Below are positions 1 through 10,884 of a stretch of DNA of 64,000 nt, piece after piece (positions within the stretch are counted from its first letter, which is position 1; each line of letters begins with the position of its first letter). The translations under genes were made by a program, and so were the position numbers. Under the pieces are notes generated by a model. It was not told the DNA's origin, searched no databases, and saw only the letters and a list, made by a program, of their open reading frames with translations. Source of the DNA: Chimonanthus salicifolius (taxonomy: Eukaryota > Streptophyta > Magnoliopsida > Laurales > Calycanthaceae); the NCBI GenBank assembly GCA_013350335.1, contig CM023532.1, positions 34,287,708-34,351,707 on the forward strand, written 5' to 3'.

Positions 1-427
1 TAAATTCTATCTAAAATCTGAAATCGGGTTTCTCGGAGTAGAAAAGTCGGGTGTCTATATGGCTACCCTTAATTATTTGTGTAATTACATTTGAAGGCAA
101 ATGTATTGATGGGTTTTTGGTAATGACCTTTTAAAGGCAAGTGAAAGAATCTAACTTCGACAAAAATGAGATGATTATAGCTCTTTGGAGGCCATGGGCT
201 AATTGGGTATATATATATATATTAGTAGATTGTTAATCTTTTGTATTTATTTATGCACGAGAAAAATAATATTAATCTTGTTCTTTTGTACATTTGTTAA
301 TATTCAAGTATCGAAAAATACACTAATATTATTGTTATAAAAAATACTGATGTTTTTATTGTTTTTCCAAAAAAAAAATAATATTTACATTCATTAATTC
401 ATGCATAACTTTTTAATAAATTAGTGT
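1..427. other. AT-rich non-coding DNA, no gene seen
   Basis: AT-rich sequence with A/T runs and a short (TA)n tract near 210-222. No reading frame or recognisable element is visible before the TRIM copy that follows. Confidence 0.6.
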
Positions 428-708
428 ATGATAGTCTTTTATAAATCTCTAAATCTCCATCTATACTTTCAATGTGGATTTGTTTGCAACCCCAATAACC
501 CCCCTAGAACGAGGCCGACCATCTCGTTTGCATAAGGGATCTCCTGAGTTCACATGAGGTAGTCTGAGATCTGGCTCTGATATGACTTATTAGAACTTGG
601 ATATCCATCCCAAAAGACAGGTTTATTACGTGGAGTGGCTCAAATCCTTTATAAATTGCTTGATCTCTCTTTACACTTTTAACGTGAGACTCGTCCGTAG
701 CCCCAACT
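428..708 (-). mobile_element. TRIM family B element (degraded copy)
   Basis: Non-coding miniature LTR retrotransposon read on the minus strand. The right LTR (about 588-708) and a shortened left LTR (about 428-497) match the 125-bp LTRs of the intact copy at 20847-21196. Between them, next to the right LTR, is a decayed primer-binding site (GGCTCTGATATGA, complement of TGGTATCAGAGCC), and next to the left LTR is a C-rich stretch, the complement of the polypurine tract. The left LTR has lost its distal half. No target-site duplication was found. Family assignment rests on the match to the intact copy. Confidence 0.75.
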
Positions 709-948
709 CGACAATCACAAGATTAAAATAAGATGAAATGAGAGGCATGGTAAAGTTTTATACAACATGGTATTTGTAAATACGTACATTAACTTTAAAA
801 AATATAATTACGCAAATACATTTTGGCAAAAGCTCTCAACACACAATAAGAAACAAGTAGAAAATGAAGTGAGATCAGCCCCAAAAGATCATAATGTGGC
901 CTTTTATTGATTTATTGTATACGAATGAATAGAGTCCTCTAAACCCTT

Positions 949-1383
949 CTACGCGTAGTTGCAGAAGCCATATATACAGTATTCCCCTTTGTCGCACCTC
1001 TTATTACATCCACCGCAGTGTCTCTTATCAAAGGCCAGATACACACATTGCCCTCTGCAACAATCTGTTGTGAACTTGCAATTGTACCCACAAGCTCCAC
1101 AATTCTGGTGATCAGTCTTCAAATTGACGCACTTGTTCCGGCAACAGTCTGGACCGGGGCTTCCGGCGGTCAGGCAAATGCTCGGGTTCCTGCGACAGTT
1201 ATAGGCTCTGGGATTCGTCGTAGCGAGGAAGCGGCTAACCTTGCCAGGAGAAGATATGGAGTTTTGAGGGACTGAGATGAGTTTTTTATCTTCTTCTTCT
1301 TCCTCTCCGACAGTTGCGTTCATGCCTGCTGCCATGAGAACCATGGCTAGTGCCATGATGAAGAAGGTGGTGACCAACTTCAT
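949..1383 (-). CDS. STIG1-like secreted cysteine-rich protein (first of three)
   Basis: Intronless gene for a 144-residue protein. It has an N-terminal hydrophobic signal peptide (about residues 1-26), a short acidic linker (EEEEED), an SRFLA motif, and a C-terminal domain of about 85 residues with 16 cysteines spaced as in STIG1 (SPGPDCC, CGACG, HCGGCN, final FCNYA). STIG1 proteins of tobacco, petunia and tomato are secreted from the stigma; tomato STIG1 binds a pollen receptor kinase and promotes pollen tube growth. Other family members act in vegetative tissue, so a stigma role here is inference. The start is the only Met before the signal peptide and lies 112 bp from a TATA box. Two paralogues follow on the same strand at 8.1 and 12.3 kb. 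The family call is firm; tissue and partner are unknown. Confidence 0.95.
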   Translation of the reverse strand: MKLVTTFFIMALAMVLMAAGMNATVGEEEEEDKKLISVPQNSISSPGKVSRFLATTNPRAYNCRRNPSICLTAGSPGPDCCRNKCVNLKTDHQNCGACGYNCKFTTDCCRGQCVYLAFDKRHCGGCNKRCDKGEYCIYGFCNYA

Positions 1384-1493
1384 GGCGATTACTTCAGGCA
1401 GGTCTGAGGAAGAAGAAGAAGTATTGAATTGAGAGAAATTTGGAGAGGAAATTTAAAATCTAAGATGGTGGGGATGGAGAAGAAGGTGATGGG

Positions 1494-1535
1494 ATTTTTA
1501 TAGGAGAATTTGTGAGGGAGTTGACGCGAGAGAAG
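1494..1535 (-). promoter_or_regulatory. Promoter of first STIG1-like gene: TATA box plus two shared blocks
   Basis: On the minus strand CTATAAAAA (plus positions 1495-1503) lies about 112 bp upstream of the ATG. Directly upstream is a block at 1503-1515 (plus strand GGAGAATTTGTGA) that recurs at the same place before the third gene. Next is GAGTTGACGCGAGAGAAG at 1518-1535, which recurs with two changes before the second gene. It contains TTGAC, the W-box core. Confidence 0.65.
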
Positions 1536-4006
1536 CGGTTGCCTACGGTTTGCTCCACCATTTCTCATAATTAATATACAAAAGAAATATAAAGCCGCTG
1601 GTTCAAGTAAAGGGTCGGTGTGTGATCTTTCCAGCTTTGTAAGAATTCAAGTTCATTTAAATAAAAAAAGGAACGTAGAAGTACGGAGAGTGGAGAGAGT
1701 TGGAAAGAAGAAATTCTAAATGTAGAAACATGGCATTTAAGTGACCAGAACTTTCTTTAATCATTAAATAGAACTTCTTTAGTTGATTTCTTCTGTGATT
1801 TTTAAATAAATTTTACGTTATCACCATGATCACTATGTAAAAAAAATCTTCAATTAAATATGAGACTAATTTTATGTGTATAAATCTTTCAATCTACCGA
1901 GAGTAATTTGTTGGGATTCAGTCTAAATCGAATTCAAGTATCATGAAAATCACCTTTATTGAATCATATAAATCTTTACTTTTAAATGCTACAAAGTTTA
2001 AGTAATCAAATTTTAAAACAGTTTAAATAGTATGGATCGATTAATTTATTTAAGGTAATTTGTTGTTGGAAGATATTGAAAAAATCTTTTCAAAATAACC
2101 CATCATCATTTCATTTAGTGAGTCCCATAACTATACACATGAGATAATATTTGCTAATTAATGCACGAGTGATCATCCTTTTTCATTTCTAATGTCTGAA
2201 AACTATATTTAAAAAAAAAAAGTTGTATAATGGTGGATTTTACCCTCTTTTTCTCACTTCTAAAAGTAGGATCATAGTTAAGATCTTTAAAATGTAGATC
2301 CAATACACAATTCAATTTACTCTATCATTTCAACTTTGATTGATTCATATGAGTTCTTTCAAAAAAAAAAATCAAAATTTCTTGTAATTATGTAAATAGG
2401 ATAGTAAAATTATGTTATACATAAATTTTATCTTTTCAAAAGAGTTTATATATATCTAGAAATACCGAAACAACGGAATTCCATGGCCGAACATCTAGAA
2501 ATACCGAAACAACGGAATTCCATGGCCGAACTACTAGAATGGCCTATAAACCCTAGTTCTAAGTGATTATTTTTTATTGAAAAGCTAGGACTTGATGATT
2601 CTTATAGATTTAACTCATTGAAATTCCATTCAATAAAATGGAAGAATTATAAATCTTCAAAATAATAGATAGAAATATCACAAATAAAGCCATTGCAACA
2701 CCCAACAATGGGGTGTTTTCAAAATACCTTCATTTCACTCTTCCTCCTCTGCTTATTTTCCACTAAATCATTGTTAATGTTCAATCTTCAAAAGGAAGGA
2801 AAGGGCTACTCATTGGAAAATGGTTTACTTGATCTCATTCTGCCGTCAACTTTTCTTGTGTTTGTTTTTAAATAACATGCTTTGCAAAGCATGATAATGG
2901 TTTTTTTTTTTTTTTCTGTATTTTGGTATTTACCATTCATTACTTTATTAAAACTAAAAACCTCTTCTGCCATTTTAAATTAATGGGGAGGATCTCAAAA
3001 CCATAACTGCAGTTAACCAAAAATATGGAACTATGGATTATAATTTTCTCGCCGTAGAAATATAAAGAAACAAAGAAGAAAATCAAAATATGGTTTTCTG
3101 AAAAAATCAAAGAGTGAAGGACTTTCACAATAAGACTTAAGGGTTAAGGTTGAAAAACTCCAAAGTATGGACTCAGTTTCATTTCGTGGATTCTAAATTT
3201 ATTTAAATTATTTTAAATATTTAAATTATATAAAGTATGTATGGAATACAATTGTGCATGAATTCCTATATAATGTATATATATTTTGTTAGGTTTGTGG
3301 AGCCTTATTGTCATTATTTACTGGTAATTCCATCACCACTGACCCGTGCAGGGGTCATATTAATAGAGGGCAATTTTGTAATTTTTGCATTTCATATTTT
3401 TTAGTCTTAATTAAAGCAATATATAATGTCTCTTTTTGTGAAAGAGAAGAGTGAGAGAAAATTATAATAAGGGTCGACTGTAGCTTCTTCGTCTTTTTTG
3501 CCTTTGAGGATAGTTGATCTGATTTGAACCCGTGGACGTACCTAAAGGAAACTACATAAATCTTTCTGTCTTTATCTGTGATTGATCTGCGTTTTACTCT
3601 TCTAACTCTTGTTTATAAGCATCTATTCTAAAGAGATCTAAACATAAGAATAAGAAGTGCAAACGTGAATAAAAATCAGATGGATATCAATTTTTATTTG
3701 TTGATTTTGAAAGATAAATTTCTGTAAAGAATTTTGATTTATCATAAATGGGCTCACCATTGCAAAAAATAAAGAAACAAAATAAAGGTCATATTGTAAA
3801 AGGATACTCTGGAGAAACTGACTGTACTGATAATATTACAGTCCCCTGTTTCCCTCATGAATCTCTTGAATCTCAAACATTTAGATTCAGAGAATCTGAC
3901 CTGATTCTGTTGCTTTTGTTTGTGTACGAAAACTAGTCAATTGTGGAGAAAAATACATTATTCTTTGATATTCTTCTTTATTTTAATTTTGACTTTTTTT
4001 TTTCCT
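1536..4006. other. Spacer between STIG1-like genes, AT-rich
   Basis: No gene is visible. Apart from the 39-bp duplication at 2454-2531, it holds a perfect 18-bp palindrome at 2876-2893 (CATGCTTTGCAAAGCATG) and several A/T runs. Confidence 0.6.
2454..2531. repeat. Two tandem copies of a 39-bp unit
   Basis: The unit begins ATCTAGAAATACCGAAACAA, continues through GGAATTCCATGGCC, and occurs twice head to tail. The copies look identical, so the duplication is recent or maintained. A third stub, CTAGAATGGCC, follows. No host element is recognised. Confidence 0.85.
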
Positions 4007-4011
4007 CCCAT

Positions 4012-4498
4012 TGTAATACCCTTCTTCAAAAAATTCCATATGCTAGTGGCATTGAAAATTCCTTGGTATATAAGTAGTAGCCTTCCTCCTTCTAGCACAA
4101 GGCCTTTTGGGAGCAATAGTGGGTTGACTCGCTAAAGTAAAACCGTGCAGGTTCCTGTGTAGACCCAAAGTGGACAATATTGTGCTAGCGGGACGGGTTG
4201 TTACAAATGGTATCAGAGAATGGTTCAACTCTCTGTCTGAGGGTGTAGGCTTGGTTGTTGTGAGTGCAGAGCCGGAGACGGCTCTGGCTTTAAAGGGGTA
4301 GATTGTAATACCCTGCCTCAAAAAGTCCCACATTGCTAGTGGCATTGAAAATTCCTTGGTATATAACTAGTAACTTTCCTCCTTCTAGCACAAGGCCTTT
4401 TGGGAGAAATAGTGGGTTTGCTCGCTAAAGCAAAGCCGTGCAGGTCTCTGTGGAGGCCAAAAGCGAATAATATTTTGCTAGTGGGACGGATTGTTACA
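4012..4498 (+). mobile_element. Intact TRIM family A retrotransposon, 487 bp
   Basis: Two LTRs, 4012-4205 (194 bp) and 4304-4498 (195 bp), both begin TGTAATACCC and end TTACA. TGGTATCAGAG at 4208 is the primer-binding site for initiator tRNA-Met. A polypurine tract (TAAAGGGGTAGAT) immediately precedes the 3' LTR. The whole element is flanked by a perfect 5-bp target-site duplication, CCCAT (4007-4011 and 4499-4503). The internal region is about 98 bp and codes for nothing, so any movement would need enzymes from another element. The LTRs have clearly diverged, so the insertion is old. A second full copy sits in the last RTL2 intron. Confidence 0.93.
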
Positions 4499-4503
4499 CC
4501 CAT

Positions 4504-6233
4504 ACTCAAATGCACTAATCCCACGAGTTTTTTTCTAATTTGATTTTTTTCCCTTTTTAGTCAAATAAAGTCTATAAATTTGAGGTTCAGCCAACCTTTG
4601 TTCACATAGAAATTTGAGTTGAATTCAGTTGTTTACTTGTTTTCATTGACTTTTAATTCAGTTTTCTAGTTGGATTAAGTTTGTTTTTTTAGCAAACATT
4701 TAAATTTATTTCTAAATTCTTAATTCAGATCTGTAAATTTATTTTTCTAAAATCAGCCATTTAATTTCTGCAAAAACCTGAACTCAATTTGTTGAATCGA
4801 GTCTATACGATCTCAGCTTTAAGATGATCCTGGTTTTCTGAAACTGCAATTTTTTTTTACTGAATTATTGTCCAAACAGAGGCTGATTTAATGGAATTCA
4901 GATTCTGATTAGAGAATCTAAATGACTGAAGTTAATTGGTCCAATTTGGTGATTCTTGAATTACCCGATCGAATCAATTCAAGTCAGGCCGACCAAGCAC
5001 GTAGAAAACTGTTTTTTTTTTTTTTTATGAAACTTTCTGATTTTTTTTTTTCAAATCTGAAAATATAATTTCAGTTTTCTTAAACAAAATTAATTCTGTA
5101 GAAATCGAACTTAATTTTCATTGAAATTTAATTTCATTGGAGAATTTCGCAAGATGACGATTTTTCTGTGAGATTTGAATCTATCTTATTTTTACGGAGA
5201 GAAACTTAAGTTTAGTGTATGTTTCCAAGGATTTTTGTTAACACATACCTTGTTGGAATTTAACGTGGTTCCACCAAAGACCTACATCCATGAGAAATGA
5301 TCGGGTAAGTTCCATTAATATCAAATCATAGATACAAATTACAAATCTCTCTTTCAATTTCAAATCCAAACCAAGTTCTTCTCTTTCAACTCTCTCACAC
5401 ATACAAAATATCCATAGATTTCCTCACCGACTTTCTCTCTCTCAAATCAAAACTTTCGGTGGTGTCTGAGAGGGGCCATGCTGCCAAGTCCACGAGAGAT
5501 GAACTCTCTTCTCCTTTTTACACAAGTTTCCACCAATGAAAGAACTAGGAGAATGAGAGAAAGATTAAGAAGTTCCCACGGTCCTACTCACGATTTTACA
5601 AAACAAACTCAAAAGCAAAAATAGAAATAAGACTCATAATTCTAATCAAACTTAGCTCTAAATCGAGCTACACCCAACAAAACTGTGATGAAATTCTAAT
5701 TGGTGATGGAAATGCAAGAAGATCCGAAGAGCTTCTCGATTTTCTGAACAACTACACAATTCGAATTCTTTCAAACGCATCGTAACTTGAGTTAAGCCCT
5801 AATTTTTCATTATTTCATGTTGAAGACGTAGTCAAAAAACCGACTATAACATTCTATCACAATTTAAAAATAGTCTAGATTTATTTGATGGTCATTTAAA
5901 ACTATCTCTTTATAGCAAACAAAAAGTAAATATTGAAAACAAATCACAATTGTTTAATAAGTAAATAGCAATTCATTTGATGATCACTTAAAAATCTTTC
6001 TTTTATATTAAATGAATATAGAAATATTAATTTATCATCAACCAACGATGCTACGTCTAACATTTGACAATCTCACCTGTGTGAATGGTTGAATCAATAC
6101 CTCCTACGTCCACCGTTGACTGAAATGAATTTATATTGCAGACTGAAACTTCTCTCAGAGATTCATCCCACCTAACAGCTTCCTTCTGCTCTGCCGCTTT
6201 TCACGACCATTCTAAAACCTTCTTACTCAACCG
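4504..6233. other. Non-coding spacer, nothing recognised
   Basis: AT-rich sequence with T homopolymers near 4850, 5012 and 5040. No conserved reading frame and no element with visible termini. Confidence 0.55.
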
Positions 6234-6247
6234 TCTCTCTTGTATTT

Positions 6248-6429
6248 TTTTTTTATTTGTTTTTTTTTTTGAATTTACGTGTGGGAAACCGTGGGATACC
6301 CAGCGTAAAACCCCCACAGGTAGACCCCTACCCTTAAGGCACACCAAAGTTAGGCCATGGGGACTCGAACCCGTGACCTCCCGCTTCCTGAAGCAGGAGG
6401 TAACCAGCTGAGCTACATCTATGTGGGTT
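6248..6429 (-). mobile_element. tRNA-derived SINE (family S1), intact
   Basis: Read on the minus strand, the 5' head carries pol III boxes: an A box in TAGCTCAGCTGGTTACCTCC and a B box GGTTCGAGTCC. A non-tRNA body follows, containing TGTGGGGGTTTTACGC, and the element ends in an A-rich tail, seen here as T runs at 6248-6271. A perfect 14-bp TSD (TCTCTCTTGTATTT) flanks it at 6234-6247 and 6430-6443. This is the reference copy for the family in this window. Confidence 0.9.
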
Positions 6430-6443
6430 TCTCTCTTGTATTT

Positions 6444-7377
6444 CAATTCATGGTTCAGTGTCACTATAAGAACCACGCAAAAACTTCCCCTAACCTCCAA
6501 GAAATTTTTCAAATGAATTTCGTAGTAGTTTTCATGTGGAGCTAGCTTCTTTTAAAATCTAAATTTTCATGTCAAATGCATTAAACCGACTCATTTAGAG
6601 GAGGTCCAGGGGTGAAACTTAGCCAGGTTTTAATCCGACTTTCATGATTTGCTTGAGAAATCAATAAGTTGTATTATAATTTGTAAATTTAAGGTTGGGT
6701 TGAAATTGGAAAAAAACCCAATTAACATATCATTATTACCAACTTAATTCTTTAACAATGTTAGCAAAAAGCCTTGTGCGGGTAAGGGCGGAGCCTGAGT
6801 AGGCCTCAATGGAAGCCTACCCAGAAAAGCCCAACTACATTAGACTGTACGTTGCTGTTTGTCAGGCCCATATTTAGAAATTCAAAAGCAGAAGTTCGTT
6901 CGGGTTTGTAATGGGCCTATCACATTTGTTCATTTGGGTTGGCACTTGGCATTGGCATACCCTTTTGACAACTTGAGCATGTATAACTGTTACGCCTCAT
7001 ATCGGAGATACGTTTCGGTAAACCACATTTCTACCCTACATATTCTTTATAAATTCTGATTGCTAGACTTTATTCTATTTATTTAAAATCGACTATTTGT
7101 TTTACTTAATTCTTTTTGGGGTCTAATAAAATTAAGCAACTTCGCTTGTAAATCTCATGAGGTAAAACTAAGTGCCATCCATTGCTAAAATTCCAATAAT
7201 AATAGACCATACACCAAAAATACAGTATAATTGGTGATTAAAACTTTATCTATGTACCCCATCAACTCCATCAAAGAAAAGTTCATAAAAACTGTTCTAC
7301 CTTATTTTGTTAGGTGTTAGCCATTTAATCTAGCGGTAATAAACTCTTGTATAATATAGAATTAGGATTGAAGTCCC
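6444..7377. other. Non-coding spacer, nothing recognised
   Basis: Only short spurious frames; the 66-residue frame at 6859-7059 resembles nothing I know. Confidence 0.5.
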
Positions 7378-7625
7378 AGGGGTCCAAAAAAGATCTCGGA
7401 TCCACCGTTTTTAGGCCAATATCTTGTTGATATCGGGCAACTTTTTTTCTCTCTCTATTTTTTTTTTTTTTTTACAAATCTCGGTCGTATCGGCCGATAT
7501 CAGCGAGATCTCGGTCATATCGGCCGAGATCTCGCTCGTATAGCCGATATATCTCATATCGGCCGAAATACCTCTAGCGTAAAAAACCCGAGATATATCG
7601 GCCGATACGAGATATCTCGGGCGTT
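7378..7625 (+). repeat. GATATCGGCC-type palindromic repeat, copy 1
   Basis: Begins AGGGGTCCAAAAAA and contains many overlapping variants of CGAGATATCGGCCGATAT in both orientations. Related copies lie at about 21405, 31835, 32397 and 42729. The start motif recurs at 32397, and its complement ends the 42.7-kb copy. It looks like a non-autonomous element of unknown class. It is non-coding. Confidence 0.7.
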
Positions 7626-8056
7626 TTTTTGACTTCTAGATTAAACCTCCAAACCATGTATCTAGTAGAGTTGGATTTCAATTTTGACCAAATGTTAGGT
7701 CCGACCATTTATATTTGAAGAGACAAATTCAATCTGCTGAATGCAAACAAAGAGAATGAAATTGCATTGATTACATTGGAAAATAAAGATACAAGAACAG
7801 GGGAAAATTATTACATGACCACCAACTTCAATTACTACTTTAGAATACTTACAACTTCATCAATGAACTATTTAAAATCCTAATTGCAGTGGAAAGCTCC
7901 TTAAATCCATTAGTAATTTGCATGAGGGAGCCTCAAAATAAAAGTAAGGGAAGAGAACTAATTTCATTTATAAAAGAACTCGATTCAAAATAAGAATATG
8001 ACTAATGACAATGATGATGATGATGAAAAGAAGACCCGAAAGAATTTAATAATTCT

Positions 8057-8515
8057 CTAAGCGTAGTTGCACAAGCCATGCACACAGAAATCACCCTTGC
8101 TGCACTTCTTGTTGCAACGCCCACAATGCTTCTTGTCAAATGCCAAGTTCACACATTTCCCCCTGCAACATTCTTCACTGTACTTGCACTTCTTCCCGCA
8201 CACCCCACAATTCATCCGATCCTTCATCACATCCACACATTTCCTCTTGCAACAATCCGGCCCCGGGCTCTGTTTCGCACGGCAAATTCTTGGGTTCTTG
8301 TTGCATTTTAGAGGCTTCGGCGACTTCTTCGATAAGAGGAATCGACTTACACCCCTGATATCAGTAGAATTTGAGTCATCCTGAATGGCGGGTACTTCTT
8401 CTTCTTCGTTGTCGTCCTCATTCTCCACCACCTCCTCAGCATTGGCAATGTTTTGAGCCATGAACAAAGCGAAGGCGATCATCGACATGATGAAGAAGGC
8501 CTTTACTTGCTTCAT
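8057..8515 (-). CDS. STIG1-like secreted cysteine-rich protein (second of three)
   Basis: Intronless gene for a 152-residue protein. A signal peptide (about residues 1-26, ending near NIANA) is followed by an acidic stretch of about 20 residues rich in E, D and N, then SRFLLSKKS and the STIG1 domain with all 16 cysteines (SPGPDCC, NCGVCG, HCGRCN, LCNYA). The domain is more lysine-rich than that of the first gene, giving a basic mature part after an acidic pro-region. The protein should be secreted to the wall or exudate. The start is the Met opening the signal peptide, 96 bp from a TATTAAA box. It lies 6.7 kb from the first paralogue and 3.8 kb from the third, on the same strand, consistent with tandem duplication followed by transposon insertion. 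Confidence 0.95.
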   Translation of the reverse strand: MKQVKAFFIMSMIAFALFMAQNIANAEEVVENEDDNEEEEVPAIQDDSNSTDIRGVSRFLLSKKSPKPLKCNKNPRICRAKQSPGPDCCKRKCVDVMKDRMNCGVCGKKCKYSEECCRGKCVNLAFDKKHCGRCNKKCSKGDFCVHGLCNYA

Positions 8516-8610
8516 TGTGGAAGAAAGAGAGGTGAAGAGCTTGATTTGGATTGAAGTCTGAAGAGACTTTGGAGATGGTGTGTATGAATTATGATGGGGG
8601 AGGAGACGGG

Positions 8611-8643
8611 TTTAATAGTTTGGATGAGTTGACTCGGGAGAAG
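8611..8643 (-). promoter_or_regulatory. Promoter of second STIG1-like gene: TATA-like box and shared block
   Basis: CTATTAAA on the minus strand (plus 8611-8618) is about 96 bp from the ATG. Just upstream, GAGTTGACTCGGGAGAAG (8626-8643) matches the block before the first gene at 16 of 18 positions and at a similar distance. The block includes TTGAC (W-box core) and TGACTC (bZIP-like). Confidence 0.6.
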
Positions 8644-8995
8644 TTGTGAATATTGGTCCAATTCTACGGCTAGTTTTATTATTCAAAAGTAGAAGAGAAA
8701 AGTCTATTTGATTCAAGGGAAGTTAGGCTCTTCTGAAGTCTGTTTCATACAAATACGCGGGCTTTCCCTACACGTAGAGGACTGCCTACTTGAGCCCAGA
8801 AGTAGGTAAGACAGCACTACTGAGTAGAGTCGTAGAGACTATATTCTAAGTCTAAATACCATTAGAGTAGAAACATTTTAGTGAAACCATTGGTATCAAA
8901 CCATTAAAGTACTTTTGAAGAGTTTAAAATATGATTATAAATTTAGTTATGATAATTTTAAATAGATCATGTATTTAAAAAAGAAAAAGACTTTT

Positions 8996-9190
8996 TAATT
9001 GTCCCATTTGATGCTACCCATGTCACTTCTACACCCGCATGTGATAGAGACATGACTAGTTTTTGGAGTTTGTATAAGCTCTCCTATTTCCAAACATAGG
9101 GTAAATTTACAGCAGATCGTGACCCTTTGGAGTGGAGTAAGAATCGAACTTAATACTTCTATTTCTTGAGACATGACTATCACTCTAATT
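8996..9190 (-). mobile_element. SINE-like element family S3, degraded
   Basis: On the minus strand it carries TTAAGTTCGATTCTTACTCC (B-box-like) and AAAGGAATTAGAGTGATAGTC (A-box region), followed by CACTCCAAAGGGTC. The same order is seen at 10885 and 37511. The TSD was not resolved. Confidence 0.6.
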
Positions 9191-9568
9191 CCTTTGAATT
9201 ACTTCATTATAAATTTTTATTTCATTGTGATAATGAATCATTTTATTCTATTCCTCATATTTTCAAATTATGGAACTCAAAAGACCGATTCATATAAGTA
9301 GAGAAAAACTAATTTAACAATTTAAGTGTTAAATTTTAAAATATGTATTTACTTCTTCTTCGTTAACAACATAATTGAGAATAATAAAGTCAAACATGGA
9401 GGGTGTGAATATCATCTAATGAAAAGGGCCCAATTAATATACGAAGGGTCGGCCATGCCTGCTTCTATTTTATTATCCTTAGTCATTTAAGGACTACCTC
9501 ATTTGATTCAAAAACTCTACAGAGATATCTGAAGTCTTCGTAATTAAAGAGATTGCTTTATGAAGAAG

Positions 9569-9859
9569 GTGACCATCCTAACACGGACATTATCTTTTAA
9601 GACGCACGGGTTTTAGTGAACTTTTCATTTTATCCTTCATTCATCCGTAGAAATCGGTTCACTTTCCAGTGAATCAGTTCACTCATCGGTGCATTGATCG
9701 GTGCATCGAACTGGACTCTTTCCATTTCCAAGTGAATCGGTTCACTCATCGGTCCACCGGACAGGTGAACCGATTCACTAGAAAGTGAACCGATTTCTGT
9801 GGGGGTAAAGTGAAAAACCCGTGCCTCATAAAAAATAATGCCCGTGTTAGGATGGTCAC
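9569..9859. mobile_element. Long fold-back element (MITE-like), 291 bp
   Basis: The outer 18 bp (GTGACCATCCTAACACGG) is perfectly inverted at the other end. Complementarity continues inward through CACGGGTTTT and AAATCGGTTCACTTTC, so nearly the whole element can fold on itself. The centre holds several ATCGGTTCAC/GTGAACCGAT repeats. No coding capacity. A clear target-site duplication was not found, so the superfamily is open. Confidence 0.85.
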
Positions 9860-10603
9860 TCTTTAAATATTTTAAGAGAATGATAAGGACATTGGCATCA
9901 TAAAATATGAGTCTCATCTAATCACATTTGTGTCACAATTTTAGAATTTGAGTTCATTTCACAAAGTTACAATAATTGGATTAAGAAGGTTTTGTTAATC
10001 TGTATAATTCATTTATCCCTTTGTTTATCTCATCTAACTATATGGAGCCCATCACATGATAAACCTCTTCTCAAGCATCAAGTTCTATTTTAAATCAAAA
10101 GATTTATATTTATAAATACCCATGAATGAAGACAATGACGGGCCCACATGTGACAACTTGGTCCAAATGAACCGCATAAGGGACATTGGATTATACTAAA
10201 CCCCTGTTGTTTGTAGTGTGAAATTCTACATTAAGTTCATTAAATGGGACTAATTTGACTGCCTAAGGCCTAACATTTCTAATCTTGACAAGCCCACTAC
10301 CATAACTAAAGAAAAATATGGAATTAGGATTACCTAAATACCTTTAACTAATGATATATGTGACGTGCACTAATTGATGATTCCTTTTCATAAATGTCAA
10401 CCTTTGAAATGTAATCAAAGATGAAGTGGGCAAGAAATTAGAGAAAGGAGAACCTTTGACTCCATCAATAGATCCAGATCCAGATCCAGTCTATTTCTAG
10501 GTTCGTAATTTGTTTTATACACGCCAATGCTTCAATGTTAGGATGAGGGACTTGTTCCCTTTTATCTGTCAAGTTGGTGCTTCAGTGGGATTTGTACCTT
10601 AAC
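9860..10603. other. Non-coding spacer, nothing recognised
   Basis: AT-rich; no frame or element with visible ends. Confidence 0.5.
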
Positions 10604-10735
10604 TGGTTGCCTCCCGCCTCAGGAAGCGGGACATTGCGGGTCCATGGCCTAATCTTGATGTGCTCTAGGAGTAGTGGGCTCACCCGTTGGGGTTTTACGC
10701 TAGGCGTCTTGCGGTTTCCCACATATAAACAATTT
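10604..10735 (+). mobile_element. SINE family S1, degraded copy
   Basis: Contains ACTGGTTGCCTCCCGCCTCA, a decayed B box GCGGGTCCATGGCC, and the body ending GGGGTTTTACGC and TTTCCCACATA, in the same order as the intact copy at 6248. The extreme 5' end and the tail are lost. Confidence 0.75.
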
Positions 10736-10884
10736 CACGCGGTTTATCTATTGAGCAAACAATTTGCCGCTTTATCTAGATATTTTTCTAGTTCACCTAA
10801 TTAAAAGTTCAGCAAAATTGAATTACTCTGATATGACAATTTTAAAATCTTTAATATAAAGGACTATAGATAATGAATTTAGAT

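Noticed and set aside
6360..6420. Possible tRNA gene (A and B boxes)
   Set aside because: The head belongs to a SINE with poly(A) and TSD; no acceptor stem. The same applies at 31450, 30360, 37040 and 62840.
8067..8384. 105-residue plus-strand frame, and two more at 8078 and 8140
   Set aside because: They are complements of the second STIG1-like gene; the Cys- and Lys-rich coding strand gives open antisense frames.
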